DNA of 64,000 nt from Pseudomonas wadenswilerensis (lineage in GTDB: Bacteria; Pseudomonadota; Gammaproteobacteria; Pseudomonadales; Pseudomonadaceae): contig NZ_UIDD01000011.1 of the NCBI RefSeq assembly GCF_900497695.1, positions 310,001 to 374,000 on the forward strand, given 5' to 3'. Positions 27,641-36,939 of this stretch are shown in pieces. The translations under genes were made by a program, and so were the position numbers. The notes below the pieces were generated by a model, which had not been told where the DNA came from, searched no databases, and saw nothing but the letters and a program-made list of their open reading frames with translations. Numbering within the stretch: the stretch's first letter is position 1; each line of letters starts with the position of its first letter.

Positions 27641-27668
27641 AAAAAAACGGGGCCCGAAGGCCCCGTTC
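27641..27668 (-). terminator. Terminator after ettA
   Basis: The 9-bp stem AACGGGGCC/GGCCCCGTT (27646-27654 and 27659-27667, loop CGAA) ends in seven T on the minus strand. Confidence 0.9.
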
Positions 27669-27687
27669 CAGTGCAGAACCCTGAGGG

Positions 27688-29352
27688 TTATGCCAGTTTT
27701 TTGTGCCGTACGCGGTGCGGCTGGGCAGCAGCTTCGCCCAGGCGCTTCTTGCGATCGGCTTCGTACTCGGTGTAGTTGCCTTCGAAGAACACCGCCTGCG
27801 AATCGTCTTCGTAGGCCAGGATGTGGGTGGCCACACGGTCAAGGAACCAGCGATCGTGAGAGATCACGATGGCGGCGCCCGGGAAGTCCAGCAGGGCTTC
27901 CTCCAGCGAACGCAGGGTTTCCACGTCCAGGTCGTTGGACGGTTCGTCGAGCAGCAGGACGTTGGCGCCCTCTTTCAGGGTCAGGGCCAGGTGCAGACGG
28001 CCGCGCTCACCACCAGAGAGGTCCTTGACGAACTTCTGCTGGTCACCGCCCTTGAAGTTGAAACGGCCAACATAGGTGCGCGACGGGATCTCGTAGGTGC
28101 CGATCCGCAACTGGTCGGAACCGTCGGAAATCTGCTGGAACACGGTCTTGTTGCCGTCGAGGTCTTCACGGCTCTGGTCAACGCAGGCCAGTTGCACGGT
28201 GTCACCGATCTCGATGCTGCCCGAGTCCGGTTGTTCCTTGCCCATCAGCATGCGGAACAGGGTCGATTTACCGGCACCGTTACCGCCGATCACGCCGACG
28301 ATGGCACCTTTGGGCATGGCGAACGACAGGTTGTCGATCAGCACGCGATCGCCATAACCCTTGCAGACGTTCTTGAACTCGATGACCTTGTCACCCAGGC
28401 GCGGACCTGCCGGGATGTAGATCTCGTTGGTCTCGCTGCGCTTCTGGAATTCCTGCGACTGCATTTCTTCGAAGCGTTGCAGGCGGGCCTTGGACTTGGA
28501 CTGACGAGCCTTGGCGCCTTTGCGCACCCACTCCAGTTCTTCCTTCATGGCCTTCTCGTGGGCCGACTGCTGCTTGGATTCCTGGGCCAGACGATCGGAC
28601 TTGGCTTCCAGCCAGCCCGAGTAGTTGCCTTCGTACGGAATACCGGCGCCGCGGTCGAGTTCGAGAATCCAGCCAGCGACGTTGTCGAGGAAGTAACGGT
28701 CGTGGGTAATGGCTACCACGGTGCCCGGGAAGTCGTGGAGGAAGTGTTCCAGCCAGGCGACGGAGTCGGCATCCAGGTGGTTGGTCGGTTCGTCGAGCAG
28801 GAGCATGTCCGGGGCCGACAGCAGCAGGCGGCACAGGGCCACACGGCGTTTTTCACCACCGGACAGGTGCTCGACCTTGGCTTCCCAGGCCGGCAGGCGC
28901 AGGGCGTCGGCGGCTACTTCCAGCTGACGCTCGAGGTTGTGGCCGTCGCTGGCCTGGAGGATGGCTTCGAGCTTGGCCTGTTCGGCGGCGAGCTTGTCGA
29001 AGTCGGCATCCGGCTCGGCGTAGGCAGCGTAGACCTCGTCCAGGCGCGCCTGGGCGTCCTTGATCACGCTGACCGCTTCCTCGACCACTTCACGCACGGT
29101 CTTGGACGGGTCCAGCTGTGGCTCCTGGGGCAGGTAGCCGATGTTCAGTTCCGGCATCGGACGGGCTTCGCCGTCGAACTCGGTGTCGACACCCGCCATG
29201 ATTTTCAGCAGGGTGGATTTACCCGAGCCGTTGAGGCCGAGCACGCCGATCTTGGCGCCTGGGAAAAACGACAGGGAGATGTTCTTCAAAATTTCCCGCT
29301 TCGGCGGGACAACTTTGCCCAGCCGATGCATGGTATAGACGTATTGAGCCAT
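27688..29352 (-). CDS. ettA: ABC-F protein EttA, energy-dependent translational throttle
   Basis: A 554-residue soluble protein with two ABC domains: Walker A GLNGSGKS and GGNGAGKS, signatures LSGGEKRR and LSGGERGR, and Walker B LLLDEPTNHLD and LLLDEPSNDLD. There is no membrane domain. The MAQYVYTMHRLGKVVPPKREIL start and the charged linker (KKGAKARQSKSKARLQRFEEM-like) are typical of EttA. It binds the ribosomal E site and gates the first peptide bond according to ATP/ADP ratio. A strong terminator follows. Confidence 0.97.
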   Translation of the reverse strand: MAQYVYTMHRLGKVVPPKREILKNISLSFFPGAKIGVLGLNGSGKSTLLKIMAGVDTEFDGEARPMPELNIGYLPQEPQLDPSKTVREVVEEAVSVIKDAQARLDEVYAAYAEPDADFDKLAAEQAKLEAILQASDGHNLERQLEVAADALRLPAWEAKVEHLSGGEKRRVALCRLLLSAPDMLLLDEPTNHLDADSVAWLEHFLHDFPGTVVAITHDRYFLDNVAGWILELDRGAGIPYEGNYSGWLEAKSDRLAQESKQQSAHEKAMKEELEWVRKGAKARQSKSKARLQRFEEMQSQEFQKRSETNEIYIPAGPRLGDKVIEFKNVCKGYGDRVLIDNLSFAMPKGAIVGVIGGNGAGKSTLFRMLMGKEQPDSGSIEIGDTVQLACVDQSREDLDGNKTVFQQISDGSDQLRIGTYEIPSRTYVGRFNFKGGDQQKFVKDLSGGERGRLHLALTLKEGANVLLLDEPSNDLDVETLRSLEEALLDFPGAAIVISHDRWFLDRVATHILAYEDDSQAVFFEGNYTEYEADRKKRLGEAAAQPHRVRHKKLA

Positions 29353-29618
29353 GGAAAACCTAGCGTCAGAGACGAAAAAATAGAAGCGAAACAGATGAAG
29401 GGAGCCGTAGCGCCCAGGAAAGGGCCAAAGCTACCGTAATGCGCCGGGTTGGGCAAACCGCCGACGAACAGGGCTGGCACTTTGCCACGTTTGCGGGCAT
29501 GCTAGCCGCCCTTCGGGCGTCCGGCTTATAGTGCGCAACCGGAGCCGTCGCCAGGAACGCGGCACTTGCCAACCAGCAGCTCTAAACCTGCCATCCAGCC
29601 ATACCGCAGGATCAACGT

Positions 29619-32600
29619 TTGACCAATCTCACTCAGCCGTCCTCCCTGCGCAAGCCGGCCACTGCGTCAGGCTCGCCGCTGCGCGGCTCATTGAAAGGCG
29701 CGCTGGCCCTGTTGGTCCTGTTGCTGCTCGGCCTGCTGCTGTGGCAGTTGATTGCCCAGTTCCGTCATACCCAGGCTGACCAGTATCAGCAGAGCTTGAA
29801 CGACAGTGCCGAGCTCGCCGATCACATGAGCCTGAACATGGCGCTCAAGGCCCAGGTGGCGCTCAATCAGGTCCAGCAATACCGCTCGTCGCCTGGCCCT
29901 GAGCAATTGCCGAACGTCATCGCCCAGTTGCGCCAGCAACAACCGAACCTGCTCAGTGTCGCCTGGGTCGGCGCCGATGGCAGCCTGCAAGCCGACAGCC
30001 TGAACGGTACGCCCGATTACCAGGCGCTGGACGAGTTGCTGCGGCTCAACCAGGGCCGCGACCTCTATTACAGCAACAGCGCCGACAACCAGCAGGTCTA
30101 CCTGTTGTTGCGCCAGCCGGGGAAAGCCCCCAGCGGCTATTGGCTCCTGCGCCTGGCGCCGAGCTACTACAGTGACCTGACCACTCACCTGGACCGCCCG
30201 GATCATCCTTTGTGGCTGCTGGAAAACAGCCGCACCGGCGAGATCATCAACCGTCACCAGCCGACGCCCGGCAGCGACGAGCCGCTACAAAGCGTGATGC
30301 TGGCGTTCCTCGACAACAGCACCTGGCAACTGCGCGGCCTGTTCGATGCCGGCCTGGCCCGCCAGCAACTGCTGCCGGCACTGATCGGCAAATGCATGCT
30401 CGGCTTGTTCTGCGCGCTCATCCCGCTGCTGGCCCTGATCAACATGCGCCGTCGTCATCGCCTGCTGCAGGAAAGCCGCCGGCGCTACCACGACATTTTC
30501 GAAGGCACCGGGGTCGCCCTGTGCGTACTCGACCTCTCCGGCCTGCCCGGCCAGCTCGAACGTTATCGCCTGCGCAGCCGCCCGGCCCTTGAGCAGCGCC
30601 TGGCCTTCGACCAGCCATTGCGCCGGGCGCTGCTGCAAGAACTGAAGGTCACCGAAGTCAACCAGGTCGCCTTGCAACTGCTCGGTGTCAATTGCTGCGA
30701 CAGTGCCTGGCAGCGCCTGGTCGAAGGCGCGCAGACCGGCAACGACGGCATCGGCATCCAGCTGCTCGGGGCAATCCTCGACAACCAGCAACAGCTGGAG
30801 CTGGAGGTGCGCCTGCCGGTGGCTGATGGCGAGGACCTGCACCTGTGGCTGATGGTGCGTTTCCCGCAGCAGCGCCGTGATTACCAGGCGGTGATCCTCA
30901 GCATCAGCGATATCACCAGCCGCAAGCAGGTCGAGCTGTCGCTGCTCGAACGCGAAAGCTTCTGGTCGGACGTAGTGCGTACCGTGCCCGACCAGCTGTA
31001 CGTGCAAGACGTGCAAAGCCAGCTGATGATCTTCAGCAACCGCAACCTGGGCCAGACCCTGGGCTACAGTCGCACCGAGCTGGCGCAGATGGGCGATCAT
31101 TTCTGGGAGTTGCTGCTGCACCCGGACGATGCCCAGCTTTACCGGCAATTGCGCCAGCAGCAACGCAACTCGGGTTATGTCGAGCAACTGCATTGCCAAC
31201 TTCGATTCCGCCACCACGACCAGTGCTGGCGCCGCTTCGACATCCGCGAACAGGCCCTGACCCGCAATAACGCAGGCTGCGTGACGCGGATCATCGGTGT
31301 CGGCAAGGACGTTACCGAACAGATCGAAGCCAGCGAATCCCTGCGCGACAGTGAGCAACGCTACCGCATGCTCGCCGAAAGCATCAGCGACGTGATCTTC
31401 TCCACCGACAGCCTGCTGCAGTTGAACTACGTCAGCCCGTCGATCCAGGCGGTCCTGGGCTTTGAAGTGGAGTGGATCTTCGAAAACGGCTGGCACTCGA
31501 CCATCGCCAACCCGGCCCAGCTCACCGGCATCTACAGCCTGGTCGAGCGGGTCAACAAGGCCCTGGGCGACCCCGAGCAACTGGAGCAGTTGCGCACCCA
31601 ACTGCCGACCCAGCTGTTTTTGTTCGACTGCCTGCGCGCCGATGGCCGCAAGATCCCTATCGAGTTGCGCCTGGTGCTGGTCTGGGATGACCAGGAGCGT
31701 TTCGAGGGCATCCTTGGCGTCGGCCGCGACATCAGCCAGCAACGCCGCGCCGAGAAAGACCTGCGCATGGCCGCCACGGTATTCGAGCACTCGACCTCGG
31801 CAATCCTCATCACCGACCCGGCCGGCTACATCGTCCAGGCCAACGAAGCCTTCAGCCGCGTCAGTGGTTATGCCGTGGCCGATGTACTGGACCAGTTGCC
31901 GAGCCTGCTGACCGTCGATGAGCATCAGGATGCCCACCTGCGCTACGTGCTCAAGCAGCTGCACCAGCGCGGCACCTGGGAAGGCGAAGTGTGGCTCAAG
32001 CGCCGCAGCGGCGAACACTATCCGGCCTGGGTCGGCATCACCGCAGTGCTCGATGACGAAGGCGACCTGGCCAGCTACGTGTGCTTCTTTACCGACATCA
32101 GCGAGCGCAAGGCCAGCGAACAGCGCATCCATCGCCTGGCCTACTATGACGCCCTGACCCACCTGCCCAACCGCACCCTGTTCCAGGACCGCCTGCACAC
32201 GGCCCTGCAGCAGGCCGAGCGGCAGAAGGCCTGGGTGGTGCTGATGTTCCTCGACCTCGACCGCTTCAAGCCGATCAACGACTCCCTCGGCCATGCCGCG
32301 GGCGATCGCATGCTCAAGGACATGGCCGAGCGCCTGCTCGACTGCGTCGATGACGACGACACCGTGGCGCGCATGGGCGGCGACGAATTCACCCTGCTGC
32401 TGCAACCGCGCGCCACCCGCGAAATGGCCCTGAACCGCGCCATCCACGTGGCCGAACAGATTCTCGGCAGCCTGGTGCGGCCATTCGTGCTGGAGAACCG
32501 CGAGTTCTTCGTCACCGCCAGCATCGGCATCGCCCTCAGCCCGCAAGATGGCAGCGAGCTCAGCCAGCTGATGAAGAACGCCGACACCGCCATGTATCAC

Positions 32601-33449
32601 GCCAAGGAACGCGGCAAGAACAACTTCCAGTTCTACCAGGCCGACATGAACGCCAGTGCCCTGGAGCGCCTGGAGCTGGAAAGCGACCTGCGCCACGCCC
32701 TGGAACAGAACGAATTCATCCTTTATTACCAACCGCAGTTCAGCGGCGACGGCAAGCGCCTGACCGGCGCCGAAGCGCTGCTGCGCTGGCGCCATCCGCG
32801 GCGCGGGCTGGTACCGCCGGGGGATTTCATCCCGGTGATCGAGGAGCTCGGCCTGGTGGTCGATGTCGGCGACTGGGTGCTCAAGGAGGCCAGCCGCCAG
32901 CTCAAGGCCTGGCACCAGGCCAAGGTGCGGGTGCCGAAGGTCTCGGTGAACATCTCGGCACGGCAGTTCTCTGATGGTCAATTGGGCGAACGCATCGCCA
33001 CCATCCTCAAGGAAACCGGCCTGCCGCCGGCGTGTCTGGAGCTGGAGCTGACCGAAAGTATCCTGATGCGCGAGGTCAACGAGGCCATGGTGATCCTCGA
33101 CAGCCTGAAGAACCTGGGCTTGAGCATCGCCGTCGACGACTTCGGCACCGGCTATTCGTCGCTCAACTACCTCAAGCAGTTCCCCATCGACGTGCTGAAG
33201 ATCGACCGTACCTTCGTCGACGGCCTGCCCGAGGGCGAACAGGATGCGCAGATCGCCCGGGCGATCATCGCCATGGCCCACAGCCTGAACCTGGCGGTGA
33301 TCGCCGAGGGCGTGGAAACCCATGAGCAACTGGAGTTCCTGCGTGAGCACGGCTGTGACGAGGTACAGGGTTACCTGTTCGGGCGGCCGATGCCGGCGCA
33401 TCAGTTCGAAGCGCAATTCAGCAACGAAACGCTGTTCATGTTCGAGTAG
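29619..33449 (+). CDS. morA: MorA, membrane sensor with GGDEF and EAL cyclic-di-GMP domains
   Basis: A 1276-residue protein starting at TTG 29619. It has a transmembrane helix near residues 27-47, a periplasmic sensor region to about 250, a second helix near 255-277, several PAS/PAC modules (about 285-820), a GGDEF domain with intact GGDEF at 920-924 and an EAL domain with intact EAL at 1051-1053 followed by LLRWRHP. Both catalytic signatures are intact, so synthesis and hydrolysis of cyclic-di-GMP are both possible. MorA controls flagella timing, motility and biofilm in Pseudomonas. The position before glyA matches PA4601-PA4602. Confidence 0.93.
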   Translation: MTNLTQPSSLRKPATASGSPLRGSLKGALALLVLLLLGLLLWQLIAQFRHTQADQYQQSLNDSAELADHMSLNMALKAQVALNQVQQYRSSPGPEQLPNVIAQLRQQQPNLLSVAWVGADGSLQADSLNGTPDYQALDELLRLNQGRDLYYSNSADNQQVYLLLRQPGKAPSGYWLLRLAPSYYSDLTTHLDRPDHPLWLLENSRTGEIINRHQPTPGSDEPLQSVMLAFLDNSTWQLRGLFDAGLARQQLLPALIGKCMLGLFCALIPLLALINMRRRHRLLQESRRRYHDIFEGTGVALCVLDLSGLPGQLERYRLRSRPALEQRLAFDQPLRRALLQELKVTEVNQVALQLLGVNCCDSAWQRLVEGAQTGNDGIGIQLLGAILDNQQQLELEVRLPVADGEDLHLWLMVRFPQQRRDYQAVILSISDITSRKQVELSLLERESFWSDVVRTVPDQLYVQDVQSQLMIFSNRNLGQTLGYSRTELAQMGDHFWELLLHPDDAQLYRQLRQQQRNSGYVEQLHCQLRFRHHDQCWRRFDIREQALTRNNAGCVTRIIGVGKDVTEQIEASESLRDSEQRYRMLAESISDVIFSTDSLLQLNYVSPSIQAVLGFEVEWIFENGWHSTIANPAQLTGIYSLVERVNKALGDPEQLEQLRTQLPTQLFLFDCLRADGRKIPIELRLVLVWDDQERFEGILGVGRDISQQRRAEKDLRMAATVFEHSTSAILITDPAGYIVQANEAFSRVSGYAVADVLDQLPSLLTVDEHQDAHLRYVLKQLHQRGTWEGEVWLKRRSGEHYPAWVGITAVLDDEGDLASYVCFFTDISERKASEQRIHRLAYYDALTHLPNRTLFQDRLHTALQQAERQKAWVVLMFLDLDRFKPINDSLGHAAGDRMLKDMAERLLDCVDDDDTVARMGGDEFTLLLQPRATREMALNRAIHVAEQILGSLVRPFVLENREFFVTASIGIALSPQDGSELSQLMKNADTAMYHAKERGKNNFQFYQADMNASALERLELESDLRHALEQNEFILYYQPQFSGDGKRLTGAEALLRWRHPRRGLVPPGDFIPVIEELGLVVDVGDWVLKEASRQLKAWHQAKVRVPKVSVNISARQFSDGQLGERIATILKETGLPPACLELELTESILMREVNEAMVILDSLKNLGLSIAVDDFGTGYSSLNYLKQFPIDVLKIDRTFVDGLPEGEQDAQIARAIIAMAHSLNLAVIAEGVETHEQLEFLREHGCDEVQGYLFGRPMPAHQFEAQFSNETLFMFE

Positions 33450-33452
33450 CCC

Positions 33453-33523
33453 CATCGCTGGCAAGCCAGCTCCCACAGGTTCTGCATGCACAGTTCCTTG
33501 TGGGAGCTGGCTTGCCAGCGATT
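33453..33523. repeat. REP pair (REPIN) between morA and glyA
   Basis: The halves ATCGCTGGCAAGCCAGCTCC and GGAGCTGGCTTGCCAGCGAT are perfectly complementary over 20 bases and would form a long hairpin in the mRNA 3' end of morA. Confidence 0.9.
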
Positions 33524-33644
33524 GGAGCACCACCGATCCCTGAATGAAGCCCACTTGTCTGCGACATGATGCCCTTTCATATGCCAGACAAAAGCTGATG
33601 AGGTAGAATGCCCGCCTATTTCAGCACGATCCTTGAGGACCGCC

Positions 33645-34898
33645 ATGTTCAGCCGTGATTTGACCATTGCCAAGTACGACGCCGATCTCTTTGCCGCCAT
33701 GGAGCAAGAAGCTCAGCGCCAGGAAGAACATATCGAGCTGATCGCCTCGGAAAACTACACTAGCCCCGCTGTCATGGAAGCCCAGGGCTCGGTGCTGACC
33801 AACAAGTACGCCGAAGGCTACCCGGGCAAGCGCTACTACGGCGGTTGCGAGTACGTCGACGTGGTCGAGCAACTGGCCATCGACCGTGCCAAGGAACTGT
33901 TCGGCGCCGATTACGCCAACGTCCAGCCGCACGCCGGCTCCCAAGCCAACAGCGCCGTCTACCTGGCCCTGCTGTCGGCCGGTGACACCATCCTGGGCAT
34001 GAGCCTGGCCCACGGCGGTCACCTGACCCACGGCGCCAACGTCAGCTCCTCGGGCAAACTGTACAACGCCATCCAGTACGGCATCGACGCCAACGGCCTG
34101 ATCGACTACGACGAAGTCGAGCGCCTGGCGGTCGAGCACAAGCCGAAGATGATCGTTGCCGGTTTCTCGGCCTACTCGCAGATCCTCGACTTCCCGCGTT
34201 TCCGCGAAATCGCCGACAAGGTCGGTGCCTACCTGTTCGTCGACATGGCTCACGTAGCCGGTCTGGTCGCTGCAGGCGTGTACCCGAACCCGGTGCCGTT
34301 CGCCGACGTGGTCACCACCACTACCCACAAGACCCTGCGCGGTCCACGTGGCGGCCTGATCCTTGCTCGCGCCAACGCCGAGATCGAGAAGAAGCTGAAC
34401 TCCGCAGTATTCCCGGGCGCCCAGGGCGGCCCGCTGGAGCACGTGATCGCCGCCAAGGCCATCTGCTTCAAGGAAGCGCTGCAGCCTGAGTTCAAGGCCT
34501 ACCAGCAGCAAGTGGTGAAAAACGCCCAGGCCATGGCCGGCGTGTTCATCGAGCGCGGTTTCGACGTGGTTTCCGGCGGTACCGAGAACCACCTGTTCCT
34601 GCTGTCGCTGATCAAGCAGGAAATCTCCGGTAAAGATGCCGACGCCGCCCTGGGTCGCGCCTTCATCACCGTCAACAAGAACTCGGTACCGAACGACCCA
34701 CGTTCGCCGTTCGTCACCTCCGGCCTGCGCTTCGGCACCCCGGCTGTGACCACTCGCGGCTTCAAAGAAGCCGAGTGTAAAGAACTGGCTGGCTGGATCT
34801 GCGACATCCTCGCCGACCTGAACAACGAAGCGGTGATCGACGCCGTTCGCGAGAAGGTCAAGGCCATCTGCGCCAAGCTGCCGGTGTACGGCAAGTAA
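33645..34898 (+). CDS. glyA: Serine hydroxymethyltransferase
   Basis: A 417-residue PLP enzyme. ENYTSPAVMEAQGS, YPGKRYYGGCEYVD and the PLP-lysine segment VTTTTHKTLRGPRGG are all intact, as is RSPFVTSGLRFGTPA near the C terminus. It converts serine and tetrahydrofolate into glycine and methylene-tetrahydrofolate. ATG 33645 lies behind GAGGA. Pseudomonads carry more than one glyA; this is the copy next to morA. Confidence 0.97.
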   Translation: MFSRDLTIAKYDADLFAAMEQEAQRQEEHIELIASENYTSPAVMEAQGSVLTNKYAEGYPGKRYYGGCEYVDVVEQLAIDRAKELFGADYANVQPHAGSQANSAVYLALLSAGDTILGMSLAHGGHLTHGANVSSSGKLYNAIQYGIDANGLIDYDEVERLAVEHKPKMIVAGFSAYSQILDFPRFREIADKVGAYLFVDMAHVAGLVAAGVYPNPVPFADVVTTTTHKTLRGPRGGLILARANAEIEKKLNSAVFPGAQGGPLEHVIAAKAICFKEALQPEFKAYQQQVVKNAQAMAGVFIERGFDVVSGGTENHLFLLSLIKQEISGKDADAALGRAFITVNKNSVPNDPRSPFVTSGLRFGTPAVTTRGFKEAECKELAGWICDILADLNNEAVIDAVREKVKAICAKLPVYGK

Positions 34899-34919
34899 GC
34901 ACAGCGGCATGATGTGAAA

Positions 34920-34949
34920 AAGCCCGGCTCTTGAGCCGGGCTTTTTTGT
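34920..34949 (+). terminator. Terminator after glyA
   Basis: A 10-bp stem (AGCCCGGCTC/GAGCCGGGCT) with a 2-nt TT loop is followed by a T run. Confidence 0.92.
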
Positions 34950-35060
34950 ATCTGCCCCTGTGCTGCCCTAATTATCTAACACTTGAGGACTCACCTTCGC
35001 CCTTACCGTGAAGAGGTGCAGCGCCGCTGTGCTTCTGACACTCACAACTCAGGTGAATCC

Positions 35061-35630
35061 ATGCCAACCCATCGTCAACAATCCTTCATTGCCCAACTGG
35101 AAACCGCCAGCCACCCAATCAACTTTCTCGGTGAGCTGGTGGGCTCGCCAGTGAAAGTAGCGCTGGTCCGCTCAGGCGGCGGCGCCTTCAGCGGTGCAAT
35201 CCAGTACCGCGATGACTCGCATTTTCTTGGCCATCAGGCGCCTGCCAACCAGGCCATGGTGCCGCTGACCCTATACTTTCGCCACACGCCGGAAGGCTAC
35301 AAGCTGTACGTCCGGTCCCCCGGTCCCCAGCATGGCAAACGCCTTGGTGCGAATGAAACGGGTCTGCTCGGTGCCTTTCCGGTAGAGAGCTGTCCACCCA
35401 GCACTTTCAGCCTGCTCAACCCGAATGGCCGGCCAATCAGCCACGAGCACCTGAACAACCTGCGCCTTCCCATTCACTTGAAGTTGAACAATGGCAGCTT
35501 GACGCACCGCCGCACCATTCACGACTCCAAACAGATCTATCTGGGTACCAAAGGGGGAGCACCACTGGAAATCACCCTCAATATCCTTGAGTTGAATGCG
35601 CCTTACCTTAGCGAGCCGAACGAGATCTGA
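35061..35630 (+). CDS. Unrecognised protein, 189 aa
   Basis: The ATG at 35061 follows AGGTGA at 35051-35056. The protein has no signal peptide or membrane helix. Predicted beta-rich stretches (VKVALVRSGGGAFSGAIQYRD, LPIHLKLNNGSLTHRRTIHD) and many Asn, His and Pro suggest a compact soluble fold. Base composition is somewhat lower in GC than flanking genes, and it stands alone between glyA and the CobW-type gene, so it may be a recent insertion. I do not recognise a family. A hairpin (CCCCCTATCGC/GCGGTAGGGGG, 35637-35664) separates it from the converging gene. Confidence 0.7.
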   Translation: MPTHRQQSFIAQLETASHPINFLGELVGSPVKVALVRSGGGAFSGAIQYRDDSHFLGHQAPANQAMVPLTLYFRHTPEGYKLYVRSPGPQHGKRLGANETGLLGAFPVESCPPSTFSLLNPNGRPISHEHLNNLRLPIHLKLNNGSLTHRRTIHDSKQIYLGTKGGAPLEITLNILELNAPYLSEPNEI

Positions 35631-35636
35631 GACATT

Positions 35637-35664
35637 CCCCCTATCGCCGAAACGCGGTAGGGGG
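35637..35664. terminator. Hairpin between convergent genes
   Basis: An 11-bp stem with one G-T pair and a 6-nt loop, lacking a T run on either strand. It may act as a weak terminator or 3' stabiliser. Confidence 0.5.
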
Positions 35665-35667
35665 AGC

Positions 35668-36633
35668 TCAAGTCAGCGCAGCGAATCCGGCGCGAATCTT
35701 CGCCTCCGGCAAATCATCCGCAATAAACACCATCACACTCTCGCGCGCCTCCCCCTCTGCCCACTCGCTGTCCCAATCAAAGCCATAGAGCTTGAGCACC
35801 CCCTGGAACACCAGGCGCCGATCCTCCCCGGCAATGTTCAGCACGCCCTTGTAGCGCAACAGCTGCTTGCCATGCTCTTCCAGCAACTGGTTCATGAAGT
35901 CGCTGAGGCGATCAATATCCAGCGGCGAATCAGTGCGCAACACCAGGCTGGAGATTCGATCCGGCGTCGCCGTCTGCCCGGCCGGGCGCAGACGCAAACC
36001 GCCGCCCAGGTCGGCATTGAGGTTGAAACCGCGGACATCGAGCAGCTCGGCCAGATCGATCTTGCCGTTGTCCACTACCCGAATCGGTGCGCGGCGGTTG
36101 ATCCGCCCCAGACGCTCGCTCAGTGCCTGGAAGCTGGCGGCGTCGACCAGGTCGGTCTTGCTCACCAGCAGGCGGTCGGCAAAACCGACCTGTGCCTGGG
36201 CAATGGTCTGGGTCAGGTGCAGATCGGCGTGCGCGGCATCGACCAGGGTGATGATGCCGTCGAGGATATAGCGCTCGCGCAGCTCTTCATCGATGAAGAA
36301 GGTTTGCGCCACCGGCGCCGGGTCGGCGAGGCCCGTGCACTCGATCACCAGGCGGTCGAAGGCGATCTCGCCGCTGTCCAGGCGCTCAAGCAGCAGGAAC
36401 AGCGCCTTGGTCAGGTCGGTGTGGATGCTGCAGCACACGCAGCCGTTGGCCAGGGTCATGACCTGCACCGGTTCATCACCGAGCAGTTGGGTATCGATAC
36501 CGGCATCGCTGAATTCGTTTTCGATAACGGCGATCTTCAGGCCGTGCTCGGCCTTGAGCAGGTGGCGCAACAAGGTGGTCTTGCCGGCGCCGAGAAAGCC
36601 GCTGAGCACGGTAACGGGAATTGGAGGTAACAA
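35668..36633 (-). CDS. yjiA: CobW/COG0523 family GTPase (YjiA-like)
   Basis: A 321-residue P-loop protein with Walker A GFLGAGKT near the N terminus, the metal-binding CxCC motif in NGCVCCSIHTDL, the ECTGLADPAP switch segment and the SKTD nucleotide-specificity motif. A C-terminal CobW_C domain follows. COG0523 proteins are nucleotide-dependent metal chaperones. The start is TTG at 36633 (LLPPIPVTVLSGF), behind AGGAG. It lies downstream of yjiX and cstA, the same triad as E. coli yjiY-yjiX-yjiA. Confidence 0.9.
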   Translation of the reverse strand: MLPPIPVTVLSGFLGAGKTTLLRHLLKAEHGLKIAVIENEFSDAGIDTQLLGDEPVQVMTLANGCVCCSIHTDLTKALFLLLERLDSGEIAFDRLVIECTGLADPAPVAQTFFIDEELRERYILDGIITLVDAAHADLHLTQTIAQAQVGFADRLLVSKTDLVDAASFQALSERLGRINRRAPIRVVDNGKIDLAELLDVRGFNLNADLGGGLRLRPAGQTATPDRISSLVLRTDSPLDIDRLSDFMNQLLEEHGKQLLRYKGVLNIAGEDRRLVFQGVLKLYGFDWDSEWAEGEARESVMVFIADDLPEAKIRAGFAALT

Positions 36634-36660
36634 ACCGAATACTCCTGAACGCTGAAAATG

Positions 36661-36697
36661 ACTGTGGGAGCCCGGCGCAAACCGGGCTCCCACAGCT
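36661..36697. repeat. Perfect 14-bp inverted repeat between yjiX and yjiA
   Basis: CTGTGGGAGCCCGG and CCGGGCTCCCACAG flank CGCAAA. The CTCCCACAG end is REP-like. On the minus strand it would be a hairpin after yjiX, able to reduce yjiA expression. Confidence 0.75.
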
Positions 36698-36723
36698 TTG
36701 TCACTTGCCTTGCATGCCGCTTT

Positions 36724-36924
36724 TCAACAGCACTTGGGCCCACCCTTGCCGCCGTAACGAGCCTCCTGGCGTTCGCGGAAGAACTCCTCGTAGGTCATTA
36801 CCGGTTTGTCCGGGTGCTTGGTCTGCATATGCTCGACGTAGTTGTCGTAGTCGGGCATGCCGACCATCAGGCGGGCTGCCTGCCCCAGGTACTTACCCAG
36901 TCGACCGAGATCGTTGAACATCAC
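36724..36924 (-). CDS. yjiX: YbdD/YjiX family small protein
   Basis: A 66-residue protein (DLGRLGKYLGQAARLMVGMPDYDNYVEHMQTKHP...MTYEEFFRERQEARYGGKG) with a terminal PKCC, exactly the YbdD/YjiX family. It almost always accompanies CstA/BtsT pyruvate or peptide transporters and is thought to assist transport. It is 15 bp from cstA and co-transcribed. Confidence 0.95.
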   Translation of the reverse strand: MMFNDLGRLGKYLGQAARLMVGMPDYDNYVEHMQTKHPDKPVMTYEEFFRERQEARYGGKGGPKCC

Positions 36925-36939
36925 TGCATTCCTCTTGGG

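Noticed and set aside
30285..33554. 1089-codon minus-strand open frame opposite morA
   Set aside because: It mirrors the MorA codons and has no motif; GGDEF and EAL signatures on the other strand decide.
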